Source: Thalassia testudinum (taxonomy: Eukaryota; Streptophyta; Magnoliopsida; Alismatales; Hydrocharitaceae). From it: a DNA stretch of 64,000 nucleotides. Positions 1-11,280 of this stretch are shown here, piece by piece. The translations under genes were made by a program, and so were the position numbers. Below the pieces are notes generated by a model. The model did not search any database. It saw only the letters and a list, made by a program, of their open reading frames with translations, and had not been told where the DNA came from. The DNA is taken from assembly GCA_037157565.1 (NCBI GenBank), contig JAZHRO010000002.1, positions 38,584,501-38,648,500 of the forward strand, written 5' to 3'. Every line of letters begins with the position of its first letter. The stretch's first letter is position 1.

Positions 1-632
1 ACTAGTCCTAACCCCGAGCTCCTTGGGGCGGCTAGCTCCCTCTCTACACTAAATAGCTCACCTCAGTATCACGTACATGAGGACCAAATAGAGTCGATGT
101 AGAGTGGCTAAGCTTGACCCCAGGGCTCAACTCAACGGGCAGCTAGTACCCCTCTACACTAAAGGGACAGTTGCTCTCTTTGGTATCGCGTACATAAGAG
201 CCAGCTCACTTCCCGTCTACAAGAGTTCTCCTTCTAATTCCCCGTAGGGTTTATGTTGGTATTCTTTTCGTTTCATATTCTAAACTTTCAAATCTCTTTA
301 TTTACATTACCGGTTCCATTCTTAAAACAGGAAGCTCGTGATTTTCTAATTGATAAAGTATCACATTAAAATAACAATACATTTGCTAGCATTTAAAGTT
401 TTACATATATCTCAAGTAAACAGTATAGTTCAACCATACTTATTTGTTCTTGTCCTAGGATTCATTCTTATCCTAGGATTCTACAGGTATCTCAAATAAA
501 TAGTGTAGTTCAAACCATACTCATTTATTCCTACCTTAAGATTTATTCTTATCGTAGGATTTATTTAAATTATTCTGAACATACAATTTATTTATTAAAT
601 CATAATATTAATATAAATTACTCTACCGAAAA
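1..632 (-). repeat. Truncated chromovirus LTR (U5-side part)
   Basis: This stretch follows, block by block, the U5-side half of the chromovirus LTRs elsewhere in the window (compare 7320-7950). Shared blocks include the CCTAACCC...CTTGGGGCGGCTAGCTC segment, the GTACATGAGGACCA and CTCACTTCCC blocks, the CCCCGTAGGGTTTATG block, the CCTAGGATTC tandem motifs and a final ACTCTACCG. Similarity stops near 632. The GC-rich R part and the U3 part are missing, and the other side lies outside the window. It is more diverged and more AT-rich than the other copies, so it is probably an old insertion. Confidence 0.7.
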
Positions 633-1678
633 ACATATAATGATTTTTTTTTTTTAATTTATTCAAATGAGATTTTGAGTTATTAAAAAAAAAATCATTT
701 TCAACTACCAAGATCAAGCTTAATCGTTATATTCCAGCATTACACTTGATTCTGAAGTCGTTTTCAGCGATGGAAATTGAGTTTGATCGTTATTGATTAA
801 TACATTAATTATTATCAGCAAGATTATTGGCTTAGAAAGTATTCGAATTTTTTTTCCTTTTCTTTTTCTGAGCTTTTCTCATTTAACTTAAAGCAGCTCC
901 CCCGTTTCTTGCAGAGGAAGGAGTGACTTTCGACATATACATGGATTTTCCATTATTCTTAAGATTATGAACCAGAGAGTGACTTGCGATCCACCGCAAG
1001 AACGGTACCAACTGTTACGACTTAACCTATTCATGTACACAAACGGAGAGAGAGATAAAGCATCCAAGTACACATCGGATCCTTTTGTGGCATTCTCCAA
1101 CCTTTTTTAACTTTTTCGAGAAGCATTTCTCCAACCTATTTACGCGACTGTACCACAAGCAATATGTCCATAAATGGGAGAAAGAAACGTCACCTGTTGC
1201 ATAGAACGAGAATGTGATCCATTATTTATATATATTAAGGTTCAGACTATTTACGTGGTCAATGAAGGAGAAGAATCAGAAGATAGATCACGCTTTTAGT
1301 GTACAACACCAACTCCAAAATTAGTCTACGAAAATAAGGTTGCGTATATTGTCCATATATGTATTACTGTTATAGTTTATACACCTTGGTATATAGGAAA
1401 TAGGGGAGGTACTCTCCCATGGTCTAATCTGTACACCATTCCGTACCAGCTGAAGGCAGTGCCACAAGCGGGAGGTGGGTCAAATGTATTGGGTTGCATT
1501 AAATTGAGTGGGACGGCCCCTTAAAAAATTCGCGTAGGCTTTTGGACAAAAGCATAGTCTTTTGATGGGTTTGCACTGTTCATCAAGAAGTAATATCCCG
1601 ATCTGTGTGAGTTTGTTCTCGCTCTACATGCAGGATTTGCGTCCCTCTCGTCCCCAGTAGTCTATGGACCGTCCACAA

Positions 1679-1719
<41 letters not shown>

Positions 1720-3510
1720 TTGATCGATGTTTGGTAAAATTAAATGGATTTAAACGGGGAGACTCAGTAATTACGAGTCTTTTTCTACGCATCGTAACTC
1801 GTATAATCACGATGTTATATTGCATCGTATCACGAAGAATATTAGTCGGCACGTGGATTTGGATTATGATGCGTTATATTGCATGCCGTACGCCACGTTA
1901 AAGAAGATACATTGCACTTGCATGATGTACACATGCATTGGACATTCCATGTCAAGTTTACTATACTTTGCAAGATCCCTCGTCCCACATACAGGAGGTG
2001 AATGCACCTCTCATAAACATGCATGTTACATACAAAATTTTGAATCGAAACATGTCGCAGGACCACGACGAGCAACAGCGCTTGCTTCTTTTCCAATTCA
2101 CGATTCATGAGATGCACGTAACAATGCTGCCGAAAGAAAGAAATGCCTTTGAACGCAATGTCGGATGTTATAAGTCTGCTCTATATCTATCTAAACCGAT
2201 AAATACAAAAGCAACCCACCAGGTGCCTCTGTCACCATCTTATCTAAGGCGAAATGGGTCCCTTGTGGGCCTCGACAAGTAGCTATCTCGTTGCCAGATC
2301 CACGGCCCACCGCACCGATATGTCCTTATATACCTTTAACGGGCCCCTTCCTCTACGTTGATTGCGATGCTGCAGCGTAAGCCAATGCCCCAATTCTCCT
2401 TTGGAATTTTCGAGTTCCAAGGACGTGATGCCGAACTCCTTAATGGTCACTGCGAGGTGGCTGAGCCTGAGGTCTCAGAAGTCCTGGGATTTCCTTCGGG
2501 TTGGCATGTGACAGTGACTTGTTGGGATCGGCGGTGCAGGGGCTTGTTGGCAGAATGCGAAGATATTGGGATCGGCGATGGAAGGAGACAACAAGGAAAC
2601 TTAGCATTGGGATCACCAAACGACGAGGCGGAGCAGAGAGCTCACATGGGTGCGAGTCCTTTCCCACTTCGAGGCATCTGAACTCGACTAACTGTAGAAA
2701 GGAGAGAGAAAGTCGTGGTTGCATGTGAACTACATGCGGGGAATATATGTTTTGTTAGAAGTGGTGTAACTGTAAGCAAGGGGTTTACCTCCTTTCAGAT
2801 CCGGGCGGACCTATGTTTTGGCGAGAGGGGACACGTGTCCACCGGAAAATTTAGAGATTAAATAATTATTGGTGGCAAAAAATAGTGAGGGAAAGTTGTG
2901 CCCACCAATGTTTTAAAACTGGAACCAATCGCTGAATTTGTTAAGTGTTGATTTAATTTTTTTAATGATTCAATCGGTGATTTATATTGGTTGAATTGAT
3001 GATGATGTTAATATATGAAAAAATTAAATGGAAGATTTTAGATTAATTTATATTGATTTAATCAAATTTAATTAGGTTATATTGATATTTAATAAAATAT
3101 CATCGAAGATATGTACCGAAAAAAATTATTTTACAACTATAATTATATTAAAATTAATATATTTTTATCACATGCCAAACAAAAATAAAAATTATGAATA
3201 AAATTGAGAGTTTAACCTTGAAGAACATATAACTCTTTGAATAATTATTTCAAGTTCAAATAAGTACACTTTGGTTGATCATTATTTTATCTAAATACTC
3301 CTTAATTATCTATTCTTGGTTTTTAATTAATTAGGAATTAAATGATAATTCATCTTAGCCTACGTATAATTTTATGCATCAATTTTACATTTAATAACAT
3401 ATGGTATGATAACATAACATATTTCATAGATGCAGGCTAGGTGTAAGAGTTATTGAAACATGAAGGCATCATTCAGACATCCATTTTTCTTCTATAAGAC
3501 AACCTGAGCT
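633..3510. other. AT-rich intergenic DNA, no gene recognised
   Basis: Short open frames occur on both strands (for example around 1820-2280 and 2358-2728). They overlap one another, lack recognisable domains and look like chance. The DNA from 2830 to 3480 is strongly AT-rich. I see no TE termini here. Confidence 0.5.
1686..1716. repeat. (TA)n microsatellite
   Basis: An uninterrupted run of alternating T and A of about 31 bases, preceded by GTGTG. It is a simple dinucleotide repeat. Confidence 0.95.
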
Positions 3511-3600
3511 CAGATCGGACGTCTGAGAACCCCCTTGGTGGACTTACTGCTATCTACACTTTTTAAGACGTCCAGAACTTGGTCTAGACGTTTGATGAAG
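3511..3600 (+). repeat. Relic of chromovirus LTR palindrome block
   Basis: A GGACGTCTGAG motif is followed by TTTTTAAGACGTCC (palindrome-like core at 3566-3573) and AGACGTTTGATGA (core at 3586-3593). The two cores are 20 bp apart. The chromovirus LTRs have the same order and spacing, TTTTAAGACGTCTGG...CCAGATGTCTGATTT (for example 32107-32147). No other part of the LTR can be followed here, so this is either a very decayed copy or an isolated block. Confidence 0.4.
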
Positions 3601-3999
3601 TTAATGCCAGATTTCTCTGTCCGTTCCAACCACTCACGATCTTTGCCAAGTGGTTGGAGAAGCTTTCGGCCGAAGAAACAAACAAAGGAATCTTTTTAAA
3701 AGCAACAGCTGGCCATCCTCTGGAGAATCATCTTCCTCGATGGCCACTGTGCACCAAGATCACACCGTGAAACAAAACATGCACCGTGCAACAGGCGTTC
3801 CCCACTTCTGCTCATCCTCCCTCTCGTCGGTCGCATAGTGATAGCGTGCAGCCTCAACCTCACCACCCTTCACCACAACCAATACCACATCATCGAACCC
3901 ACCCCCCTTCCCCTTCATCTCCTTCTTCAACGTCCTACCACCGCTCCAATCCCACCTCCACCACCACTTGCAACTTCAACCCAAGCCCAACATCACCAC

Positions 4000-4042
<43 letters not shown>

Positions 4043-4979
4043 CAGCCATCCACACACCGCAACTAACCACGCCTAAGCCCCCTCCTCTTCTTCGGTTCCC
4101 TCTTCTCTTCTGTTCCTTCCACGCAACGAAAAGAACCCATCACCACACCTTGAGTGCTAGCCACCGTCATTCACAGCCACCATTGTCGGACGCCATACTT
4201 GACGCCAATCTCATGCACATCTGACCGACCACCATCGTACCTCCCCTGAGGGTCGCAACCATCGGCCGTTGCCACATCTTCACCGACAGCAGCACCCACC
4301 GCCGGCAGGTTCCCCCTCACCGCCTAGCCGCCTCTCGTTGCCTCGTCACCGCCATCTTGACGCTCATCCTCCAACGCACCTCCACCGCACGTAGGCCGAC
4401 AGCCAACTTCTCTTCTTCACGCACGAGTAGGAGAGAGGAAGATTCCTTTGTTCTTCATCCCAATTCTATTTACAAGTGGTGCCATTGCGAAATACTATGC
4501 ATTTATTTAACAAGTTAATATATTGTGTGAATTTGCAAGACAAGCCCCTTTAGTTCTCACAATACTATCTTAGTATCTATAAGTACATTTTCCTCCGCTC
4601 TATTGACCTCCCATACATTGCATGATATACTACAATTGTAGGCAAATATCAGACTATCACATTTTGATAAATTGGCGAAAGCATGGAAAATATTTGCTAT
4701 GATACTTATAATTGCATGAAATATCCATCAACTTTCTCTTCTTTTTGAAAATCACTTTTAACACAAGAAGAAGATCCCTCTTGAAATAAGATTTAGCATG
4801 GAAATATTCGTGAGTTTATTGTCTTAGTCTCTCCTTGTGGATACAACTTAATCTCTTGTGGTTAAATTTAATAAATTTTTGATATAAAATTTCCACCAAA
4901 TAAAATACAACAACAACACATTTTTATTATCATCTATTTAATCAAGTGAAGATCTCGTTATCAACTATTTCAAGCAACA
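3601..4979. other. C-rich low-complexity DNA, then AT-rich DNA; no gene
   Basis: From 3780 to 4440 the plus strand is CCA/CAC-rich and gives proline-rich open frames in two registers. This is compositional and not domain-like. A homopolymer C run sits inside it. From 4450 to 4979 the DNA is AT-rich with no recognisable feature. Confidence 0.5.
4001..4041. repeat. Poly-C homopolymer, 41 bases
   Basis: Forty-one consecutive C residues. A G-quadruplex or i-motif is possible on either strand. A run this long is also a classic place for polymerase slippage or a base-calling or assembly error, so its length should not be trusted. Confidence 0.9.
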
Positions 4980-5140
4980 ATTATAAATCACCGTCGTAAA
5001 CTTTTGTCAACGATTTGTAAATGTGGGCAAAAGGTACAGAAAATTTCATTTTTTCAAAGCAACCACCAACGAAGGCTTTTGCTGGCGAGTAAGATCGGTT
5101 GGTAAAGGCCTTTTTGGAGAAAATAATATTAATAATTTTA
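4980..5140. repeat. CACTA-type subterminal repeats, left side
   Basis: Units such as AAATCACCGTCGTAAACTTTTG, CAACGATTTGTAAATGTGG and GTTGGTAAAGGCCTTTTTGG resemble the 'ACGGTTTTAAAATCGT' style of subterminal repeats of plant CACTA (En/Spm) elements. Matching units occur at 23440-23765. No intact CACTA terminus or 3-bp target duplication was found. Confidence 0.4.
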
Positions 5141-5449
5141 ATTCATCAATTTCGAAAGCAATCATACATTTATACATTCATATTAACCACACATTCATAA
5201 CAATTCATACATTCACACAAGCAATCACACATTTAACCACACGTTCATAACAATTCATACATTCATGAACACACATACATTACATACACCACATATTCTA
5301 TTTAATCATTAAATCAAAATGCATGATATGTCGAAGAATCTCACTGTATGTAATATTGAATGAAATTATATAAAGATTCGTAGATACAAAAAATAAATAT
5401 AATGATAGACCTGTAACCCTACAACTACTAACCCTAAGCCAGCAACATC

Positions 5450-5841
5450 ATCGTTATCCCAATGAAGGGTAAAGCAGAAGTTGGAGTGCTTAGGTGGCTG
5501 AAACTTCCTCATCTGTCTGTGCCACTATCGCTGTTGCTTCATGTATTGTTGTTGCTCCTACATCCACTAGGATTGCTGCTCCACCATCGCCTGCATCTCT
5601 CTTGTCCTCTCCTTGTGCTCTCTCCTTAGTTGATACAACTCCACCTTAAGTTGTTCATACTCCACTCTTGATGTTGCCCCTTCCTTCAATACTAGGAGCT
5701 TATGATCTCACTTGCTCCAACACTACAGATGAAACTTCCATCCTCTAGCAGCATGACTCTCCTAAATGCCTCCTCAGTAATCATGGTTGGAACTAACTCA
5801 TTCATGCCCTCAAGGCAATGCATAAAGTCCAACATCTTCAC
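5450..5841 (-). pseudogene. CACTA transposase remnant (plant Transposase_24 / Ptta type)
   Basis: Reading the minus strand from 5841 gives a frame with MHCLEGMNELVP followed by TEEAFRRVMLLEDGSF and VGASEI. This matches the conserved C-terminal stretch of plant En/Spm Ptta-type proteins, in which an 'EAF..V.G.e..G.vrg.G.g' motif is followed by a coiled coil. After a frame change, a glutamine- and glutamate-rich coiled coil follows (YEQLKVELYQLRREHKERT and then MQAMVEQQ). The piece is broken by stops and at least one frameshift, so it cannot encode a working protein. It lies just inside the left subterminal repeats, as expected for a decayed CACTA element. The assignment rests on motif recognition only. 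Confidence 0.5.
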
Positions 5842-6406
5842 TTATATATACATGTAGTTGAATCCAAACATCTGGTTTTAGTAATCTTTTTCAACTAACC
5901 TATGCGCATTCATATCATTCTAAGTTACTTACATGCTTTTCTCTATTTGAATCGTGAAGCCAATCATATAAGTTATCTTTGTTAACCTTGCTATGAGAAT
6001 ACTCATAAACTTCAACTCAAGTCATGTTAGCACCATCATTTTTTTCAGACTACATAGTAATTTGAATGATTCTCTAAGGGTTAGTTTACTTGAAGAGTTA
6101 GAAAACTAGTGTTAGGAAATGCTATGAGACCCTTTTACCCCCTTGAATTAAATTACACAAGTGATATTTAGGCATGAACAAGCTCATATTTGAGTTCTTA
6201 ACCAAATATCACCAATGACATTTCGATTTTGAACCAAATATCACCAGTGATATTTGAACCAAATAGCAAGTAAGAAGTGAATTACTTACAAACTTCAACT
6301 TCAAGATGTTTGTAGTCATCCGACCCAAGCAATGTGTCATGGACCAAGAGGAAACCCACAGACGGGCTCGTCTAACAACATCACAAGACAGAAAAGACTC
6401 ACTATT
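5842..6406. other. CACTA interior with AAATATCACTAGTGATATTT-type repeats
   Basis: At 6150-6270 there are dispersed short repeats of the form AAATATCACCAGTGATATTT. The same repeat type forms a block at 22565-22880, which links the two sides of the proposed CACTA element across the later insertions. The chromovirus target duplication CTATT (6402-6406) ends the segment. Confidence 0.4.
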
Positions 6407-9133
6407 TGTAACGACCCGATTCCCAAGTCCCTACGAGACACGAGAACCGGACCGACTCGACTAATCCCAAGACCTAGTCGTCCAACAAGGAAGTAACCAA
6501 AAGAGCAATAAAATAAACCACATTCAGCATGAATATAACTAACAGTAAGGAAATATAGTAGTAAGGAAAGAAACCACTACAGTATATACCACCACAACAG
6601 TAGAACAACATTCATAACATAATATGAACTGCAGGTAAAGAAAAGTACAGCGGAAACAAGAACTACTCACTATAATGGAACAAAAAGAGGTACAAGAGAA
6701 CAGTGGTAACTCTACTGGACCCTACTCGGCCCAGCGTCCTCTGCAGCCGCTGACCCTGGCTGCTCAACACCTGGTCCTGAAAGGTCACGAGTGTAACACG
6801 TCAGCAAAACGCTGAGTAGAGTGGCAGCTAAACTAAAGAAACAGTAAAGTGTACAGTAGCTGTCTAATTTTCTTTCTTCCTTTATTTACGTCTTTCTATT
6901 GTTTCACAATTTATCTATTTCTCAGATCCTTCACTTGATCTCGAATGTTCCTCGTGGGAACGATCTTGATTGCAGTCTTTTCCGAACAGTAGAAGTAGCA
7001 CGTGGTGCTATCCTGGCCGGGAGAGTCCCCCGTGGTGATCCTACTCTCAGTCAACCACCCCAAGGTCACTGACAGACGTAACGGTGACTACGGCATGCGC
7101 GGTAAACGCACGGGTAGCTAACCCGCACTGGTACGCGGTCAGTCGTTTCCGTTAACGGGTGCGCCCAAAGCACAGCACGGAACCAGTACAGGGCAGAGCC
7201 CTCTCAGTAACAGGGGTCCAACCCCTCCACAGTAACCAAACAGGGGCCTTGCCCCTCCACAGTCCGCGCACCCTCGCCTGACTACCCTGGTTTGCCCTAG
7301 TGGGCCTAACAAGTCGATGTGGGAGGCTAGCAGAACCCAGGGGCCCGTGGGGTAGCTAGTACCTCCCTACACTAGTAGCTCTCCTCGGTACTACGTACAC
7401 GAGGACCAGTAAGTCGGTACAGAGTGGCCAGTCCTAACCCTGGGTCCCTGGGGCGGTTGGCTCCGCTCTGAACTAAATAGGGGGGACAGTCGCTCTCCTT
7501 GGTACTCCGTACTCAAGGGCCAGCTCACTTCCCCAATTCTATTTCATTCACTTTCCAGGAGTTCTACTCCTAATTCCCCGTAGGGTTCCAGCTCTTTAAC
7601 TCAGAACATTCCAGTTTCATCATTCTAGTTTCACGTTCATACATCCCATATTCTTAATCATGTTCATTTATTCATAACAGGCACCTGTTAATTCAATTCA
7701 CAGGCAGCTATTATTTCCTTTCCACATTTTCCAAGACTGCAGTATTCATACATTCCACTAGTTTTCCCATCCTAGGATTCATGCCATATCCTAGGATCTA
7801 TCATACAATCTAGTTTTCCAGCCCGAGGATTCATGCAACACCCTAGGAATCTACCATTCAATCTATTTCTCATTCCTAGGATTCATGCAATGTCCTAGGT
7901 TCTATTTATGATTTCATAATTTAACAGATTATACTTAAAGCCACTCTACCGGTTACAACAGGCGAACTGGGGGGCGTGGTCGAGAATCTCGCGTGCCTCC
8001 GCAACCCTGAGAGTGCAACGGAATGGGGTCCTATCACAAGGATCAAACACAAGAAACTTCTCAAAACAGTATACAGCTACTGTAGACAGGTAGAGGATGT
8101 AATTCCAAAAAGAACGCAACTCGAAACGCGGAAAACGGAGCCCGAGCAGGCCCGAAACGGGTCGAAAACGACGAAACAGTGCAAAATCAGACATCTGGAA
8201 CTTCTTCCAAACGTCTTAAAAAGTGGATCAGGGAATTACCTCGCTCTGCATGGGCTCTCAGACGTCCAGAAGCCTGCGGGGGCGTCTGGCCTAGTTCCCA
8301 GACGTCCGATGGTCACCCAGGACGTCTGGAAGTCGTTCCCGCCATCTGGCACTGCAGGCAAACGTCTGATTCGCGTTGGATGCGAATCTCTGACCCTGCG
8401 CGTACCCATTTCCTCTCTCTCTTAGTACGGTCAATCGAAGGGAAGGAAGAAGACGGAAAAACTCACCTTTCAGACGTCTGGACAGTCTTTCAGACGTCTG
8501 GACAGTCTTCCAGACGTCGTTCTCGTCGTTTGGCTAGAAGCACAGACGTCTGATTCTGGAAAATTTTCCAGAACCAGGGCGCCACTCGCCCTCTGCTCGC
8601 GACGCCCGACCGCGCTGCGAGTGCTCTTCCTGCTGCTCGAGCCGCAGCAGTCCTCCCGCGTCGCTCCGAGCCTGCTGCGCCCCCCATCGGCCGGCCCTAG
8701 CAGCCTCGGTGAGCTTGCCCTTACGGCCGAGCGCCTCTCCCACGCGCAGCACCTCCTCCCACGCTCACCGCGGCTGTCGCTGCCGCTGCACCCTCGCGCT
8801 CGCTCTCGCGCACTGGCTGAAGGAGAAGAGGAAGGAGGCGGAGGTGACGGGAGTGAGGGAGAGGCGTGGCCCTTTTAAGGCCACGTGAGGAGGAGAGAGA
8901 GAATGCGGCAGAGGCGTCTGCGGCTGCAGGAGAGAGGGAAAAAGAGGGAGAGAGAGAGAAAACGCAAGTCTGTGCGCTTAGGCGCGCAGACGAACAGTAG
9001 CGTGCCAAAATAATCGACTTCTAGACGTCTGGAAATGATCCCAGACGTCTGGTCCGACGTCTGTAAGTGATTCCATACGTCTGGGCCACCTCCCAGACGC
9101 CTTAAAAGACGTCTGGAGCACCCGTTCGTAACA
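6407..9133 (-). repeat. 3' LTR of the full-length chromovirus
   Basis: A 2727-bp LTR. In element orientation (reading down from 9133) it holds the AGACGTCT palindrome array (9023-9114), a CT-rich block, a GC-rich segment (about 8580-8880), a 20-bp palindrome (8554-8573), more AGACGTCT sites (8180-8550), three CCTAGG tandem units (7771-7899) and a U5 end reading GGGTCGTTACA. Confidence 0.95.
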
Positions 9134-9216
9134 ATATAACAAACTCAAAGGAAGTTTCATCCCCGAAACTTGTGCTAACTAGGGTGCGGGAAAACATCAT
9201 AAAAACCATAACAAAC

Positions 9217-10188
9217 TCAAAGAGGACCAAAGTCGGTCCAAAAAGGCGTACCTGCGAAGAGTTCCGGGTACCGCTCCCGCATTGCCGCCTCAGGCTCCCA
9301 GGTAGCCTCCTCGTACCGCTGGCTCCTCCACAAAACCTTTACCAGGGGTACTTGCTTTCGTCTCAAACTGCGGACGGCACGGTCTAGAATCTGCACTGGC
9401 CGCTCGGGGTAGGTTAGGTCGTCGCTCACCTCGACGCTCTCGTGACTCAGTACGTGACTGGGATCGGCTATGAACTTCCTGAGGTTGGACACGTGGAACA
9501 CACCGTGCACACCAGAAAGCTGCGGGGGGAGGGCAAGCCTGTAAGCAACGGGTCCAACCCACTCCAGGACCTCAAAGGGCCCCACAAACCTCGGCGCGAG
9601 CTTCCCTCTCACCCCAAACCGCTGCAGGCCCTTCATGGGCAAAACACGAAGAAAGACGTGGTCCCCAACCTCAAACTGTACCTCTCTGCGTCTCCGATCC
9701 GCGTAGCTCTTCTGTCTGCTCCTGACAGTTCGGAGTCGCCTGTGGATCTGCTCGACTACCTCCTGACTCTGCCGGATCAACCTGGGGCCAACCTCCCACT
9801 TGGTCCCGACCTCAACCCAACTCAAGGGTGTCGTACACTTCCGTCTGTACAGAGCCACGTAGGGAGCCATGCCGATACTTGAGTGATAACTGTTGTTGTA
9901 TGCAAACTCCGCCAGGGGCAAGTGCTCCTCCCAAGAGCCCCTCCAGTCCAGTACACAGGCACGCAAAAGGTCCTCAAGTGTCTGTATCGTGCGCTCAGAC
10001 TGTCCGTCCGTCTGGGGGTGGTAAGCTGTACTAAACCTCAACCGCGTCCCCAAGGCCTGCTGAAACTCAGCCCAAAACTGGGACGTAAAGCAGGTATCCC
10101 GGTCGGATACGATCTCCCGCGGAACTCCGTGTAGTCGTACCACATCCCGGATATACCTCTCTGCCAACTGTGCTGGTCCCAAAGTGAC
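9217..10188 (-). pseudogene. pol: Integrase core, GPF module and chromodomain
   Basis: A 321-residue open stretch with the second and third catalytic residues in IVSDRDT and HPQTDGQSE, separated by 35 residues as the DD35E rule requires. The GPY/F-type module is [18 protein letters not shown]. The C-terminal part ([12 protein letters not shown], then [20 protein letters not shown]) is a chromodomain of the Tekay/Del style, in which the first aromatic cage position is weak. Such chromodomains steer insertion to heterochromatin. The stop TGA at 9217-9219 is the true end of the polyprotein. Confidence 0.93.
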
Positions 10189-11280
10189 TCAGATCGGCAA
10201 GAATCGCACCGTCTTCGTCAGTCTATCCACTATTACCCAGACTGCGTCGTGTCCCCGCTGGGTAACAGGTAAGCCCACCACCAAGTTCATGGTGATGCTC
10301 TCCCACTTCCACTCTGGCACTGGAAGCGGCTGTAGCGGCCCTGCAGGCCTCTGATGCTCGGCTTTCACCTGCTGGCACACTAAGCACTGCTGCATGAATT
10401 CACCCACATCCCGCTTCATCCCCCTCCACCAAAACTCGCATCTCAAGTCGTGGTACATCTTCGTGTTTCCGGGATGTATGGTGAATCTGGAACCGTGTGC
10501 CTCACTCAGGAGCTCTCTCAACAGCTCCTCGTCTCTGGGAATGCACAACCGTCCCCTCAAGCGCAGCACCTGGTCTGTGAAAGAGAAGTCCCCCGGGTCT
10601 CCTGACAGTACTCTGTTGCGCAAGGACTGCAAGTACGGATCGGCCATCTGTCCTGTGATGATGCGGTCTATCAGCTCTGGCCTGGTCTGTCGTGTCACCG
10701 TCACTGCCCCACAGTGCCCCCGTAACTCCAGGGGTCGCCAACTGCCCACCTCCTCCAAAAGGCTCCAACTCTGTAACAGTAGACTGGCCAAGTGTGTGGG
10801 CGCCTTACGGCTCAAGGCGTCAGCCACCACATTGGCCTTTCCCGGGTGGTAGGAGATGCTGCAGTTGTAGTCCTTCAAGAGCTCCAACCAACGTCTCTGT
10901 CTCATGTTGAGCTCCTTCTGATCAAAAAGGTATCTGAGGCTCTTGTGATCTGTGAAAATCTCGAAGGTCTCACCGTACAAGTAGTGCCTCCAGGTCTTCA
11001 ACGCGAAGACAACAGCTGCCAACTCTAGGTCGTGGGTAGGGTAGGTATGCTCATGGGGCTTCAGTTGCCGCGAAGCATAAGCGACAACGTGACCCCTCTG
11101 CATGAGCACACCTCCTAACCCCTGCAAGGAGGCGTCCGTGTACACAACGAACCCGCCACTACTGTCAGGGATGGTGAGCACGGGAGCCGAGGTCAACCTC
11201 TCCTTCAGCTCCAGAAAACACGCCTCACAGGCGTCTGTCCAAGCGAAGGGCACGTCCTTCCGGGTCAACTGTGTCATAGG
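10189..11280 (-). pseudogene. pol: RNase H domain and N-terminal half of integrase
   Basis: The RNase H part shows [13 protein letters not shown] (Asp at about residue 48), [19 protein letters not shown] and VVADALSR. It degrades the RNA of the RNA-DNA hybrid. A HHCC zinc-binding motif of integrase follows ([20 protein letters not shown], then CLVCQQ). The integrase core then begins, but its first catalytic Asp is replaced: the frame reads [11 protein letters not shown] where the copy at 34180 has MDL. The codon is at 10285-10287. A TGA at 10189-10191 interrupts the core. The copy at 34277 has CGA (Arg) there, so this is again C-to-T. Confidence 0.92.

Noticed and set aside
1820..2282. Cluster of frames of 91-114 residues on both strands
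   Set aside because: Mutually overlapping, low-similarity chance frames next to a (TA)n tract.
2358..2728. Overlapping frames of 75-107 residues as a possible small gene
   Set aside because: Three frames on both strands compete, none has a recognisable domain, and no promoter context is visible.
3786..4224. Proline-rich open frames of 96 and 128 residues
   Set aside because: They arise from CCA/CCC-rich DNA and a poly-C run, exist in two registers at once and have no domain or codon signature of a gene.
7976..8425. 149-residue frame in the chromovirus LTR, also present at 15173-15622
   Set aside because: The same length in both LTRs follows from their recent common origin. The homologous stretches of other copies (51609-51926) are open in part only, and the residues mostly encode the palindromes. 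No domain recognised.
8580..8880. Overlapping arginine/alanine-rich frames in the GC-rich LTR segment (also 15711-16065, 52070-52463, 17222-17467)
   Set aside because: GC-rich DNA rarely meets stop codons; the frames differ between LTR copies and contain no shared conserved protein.
9217..9882. Plus-strand frames across the gag-pol region (for example 9442-9882, 11530-12051)
   Set aside because: Antisense shadows of the minus-strand integrase and RT frames.
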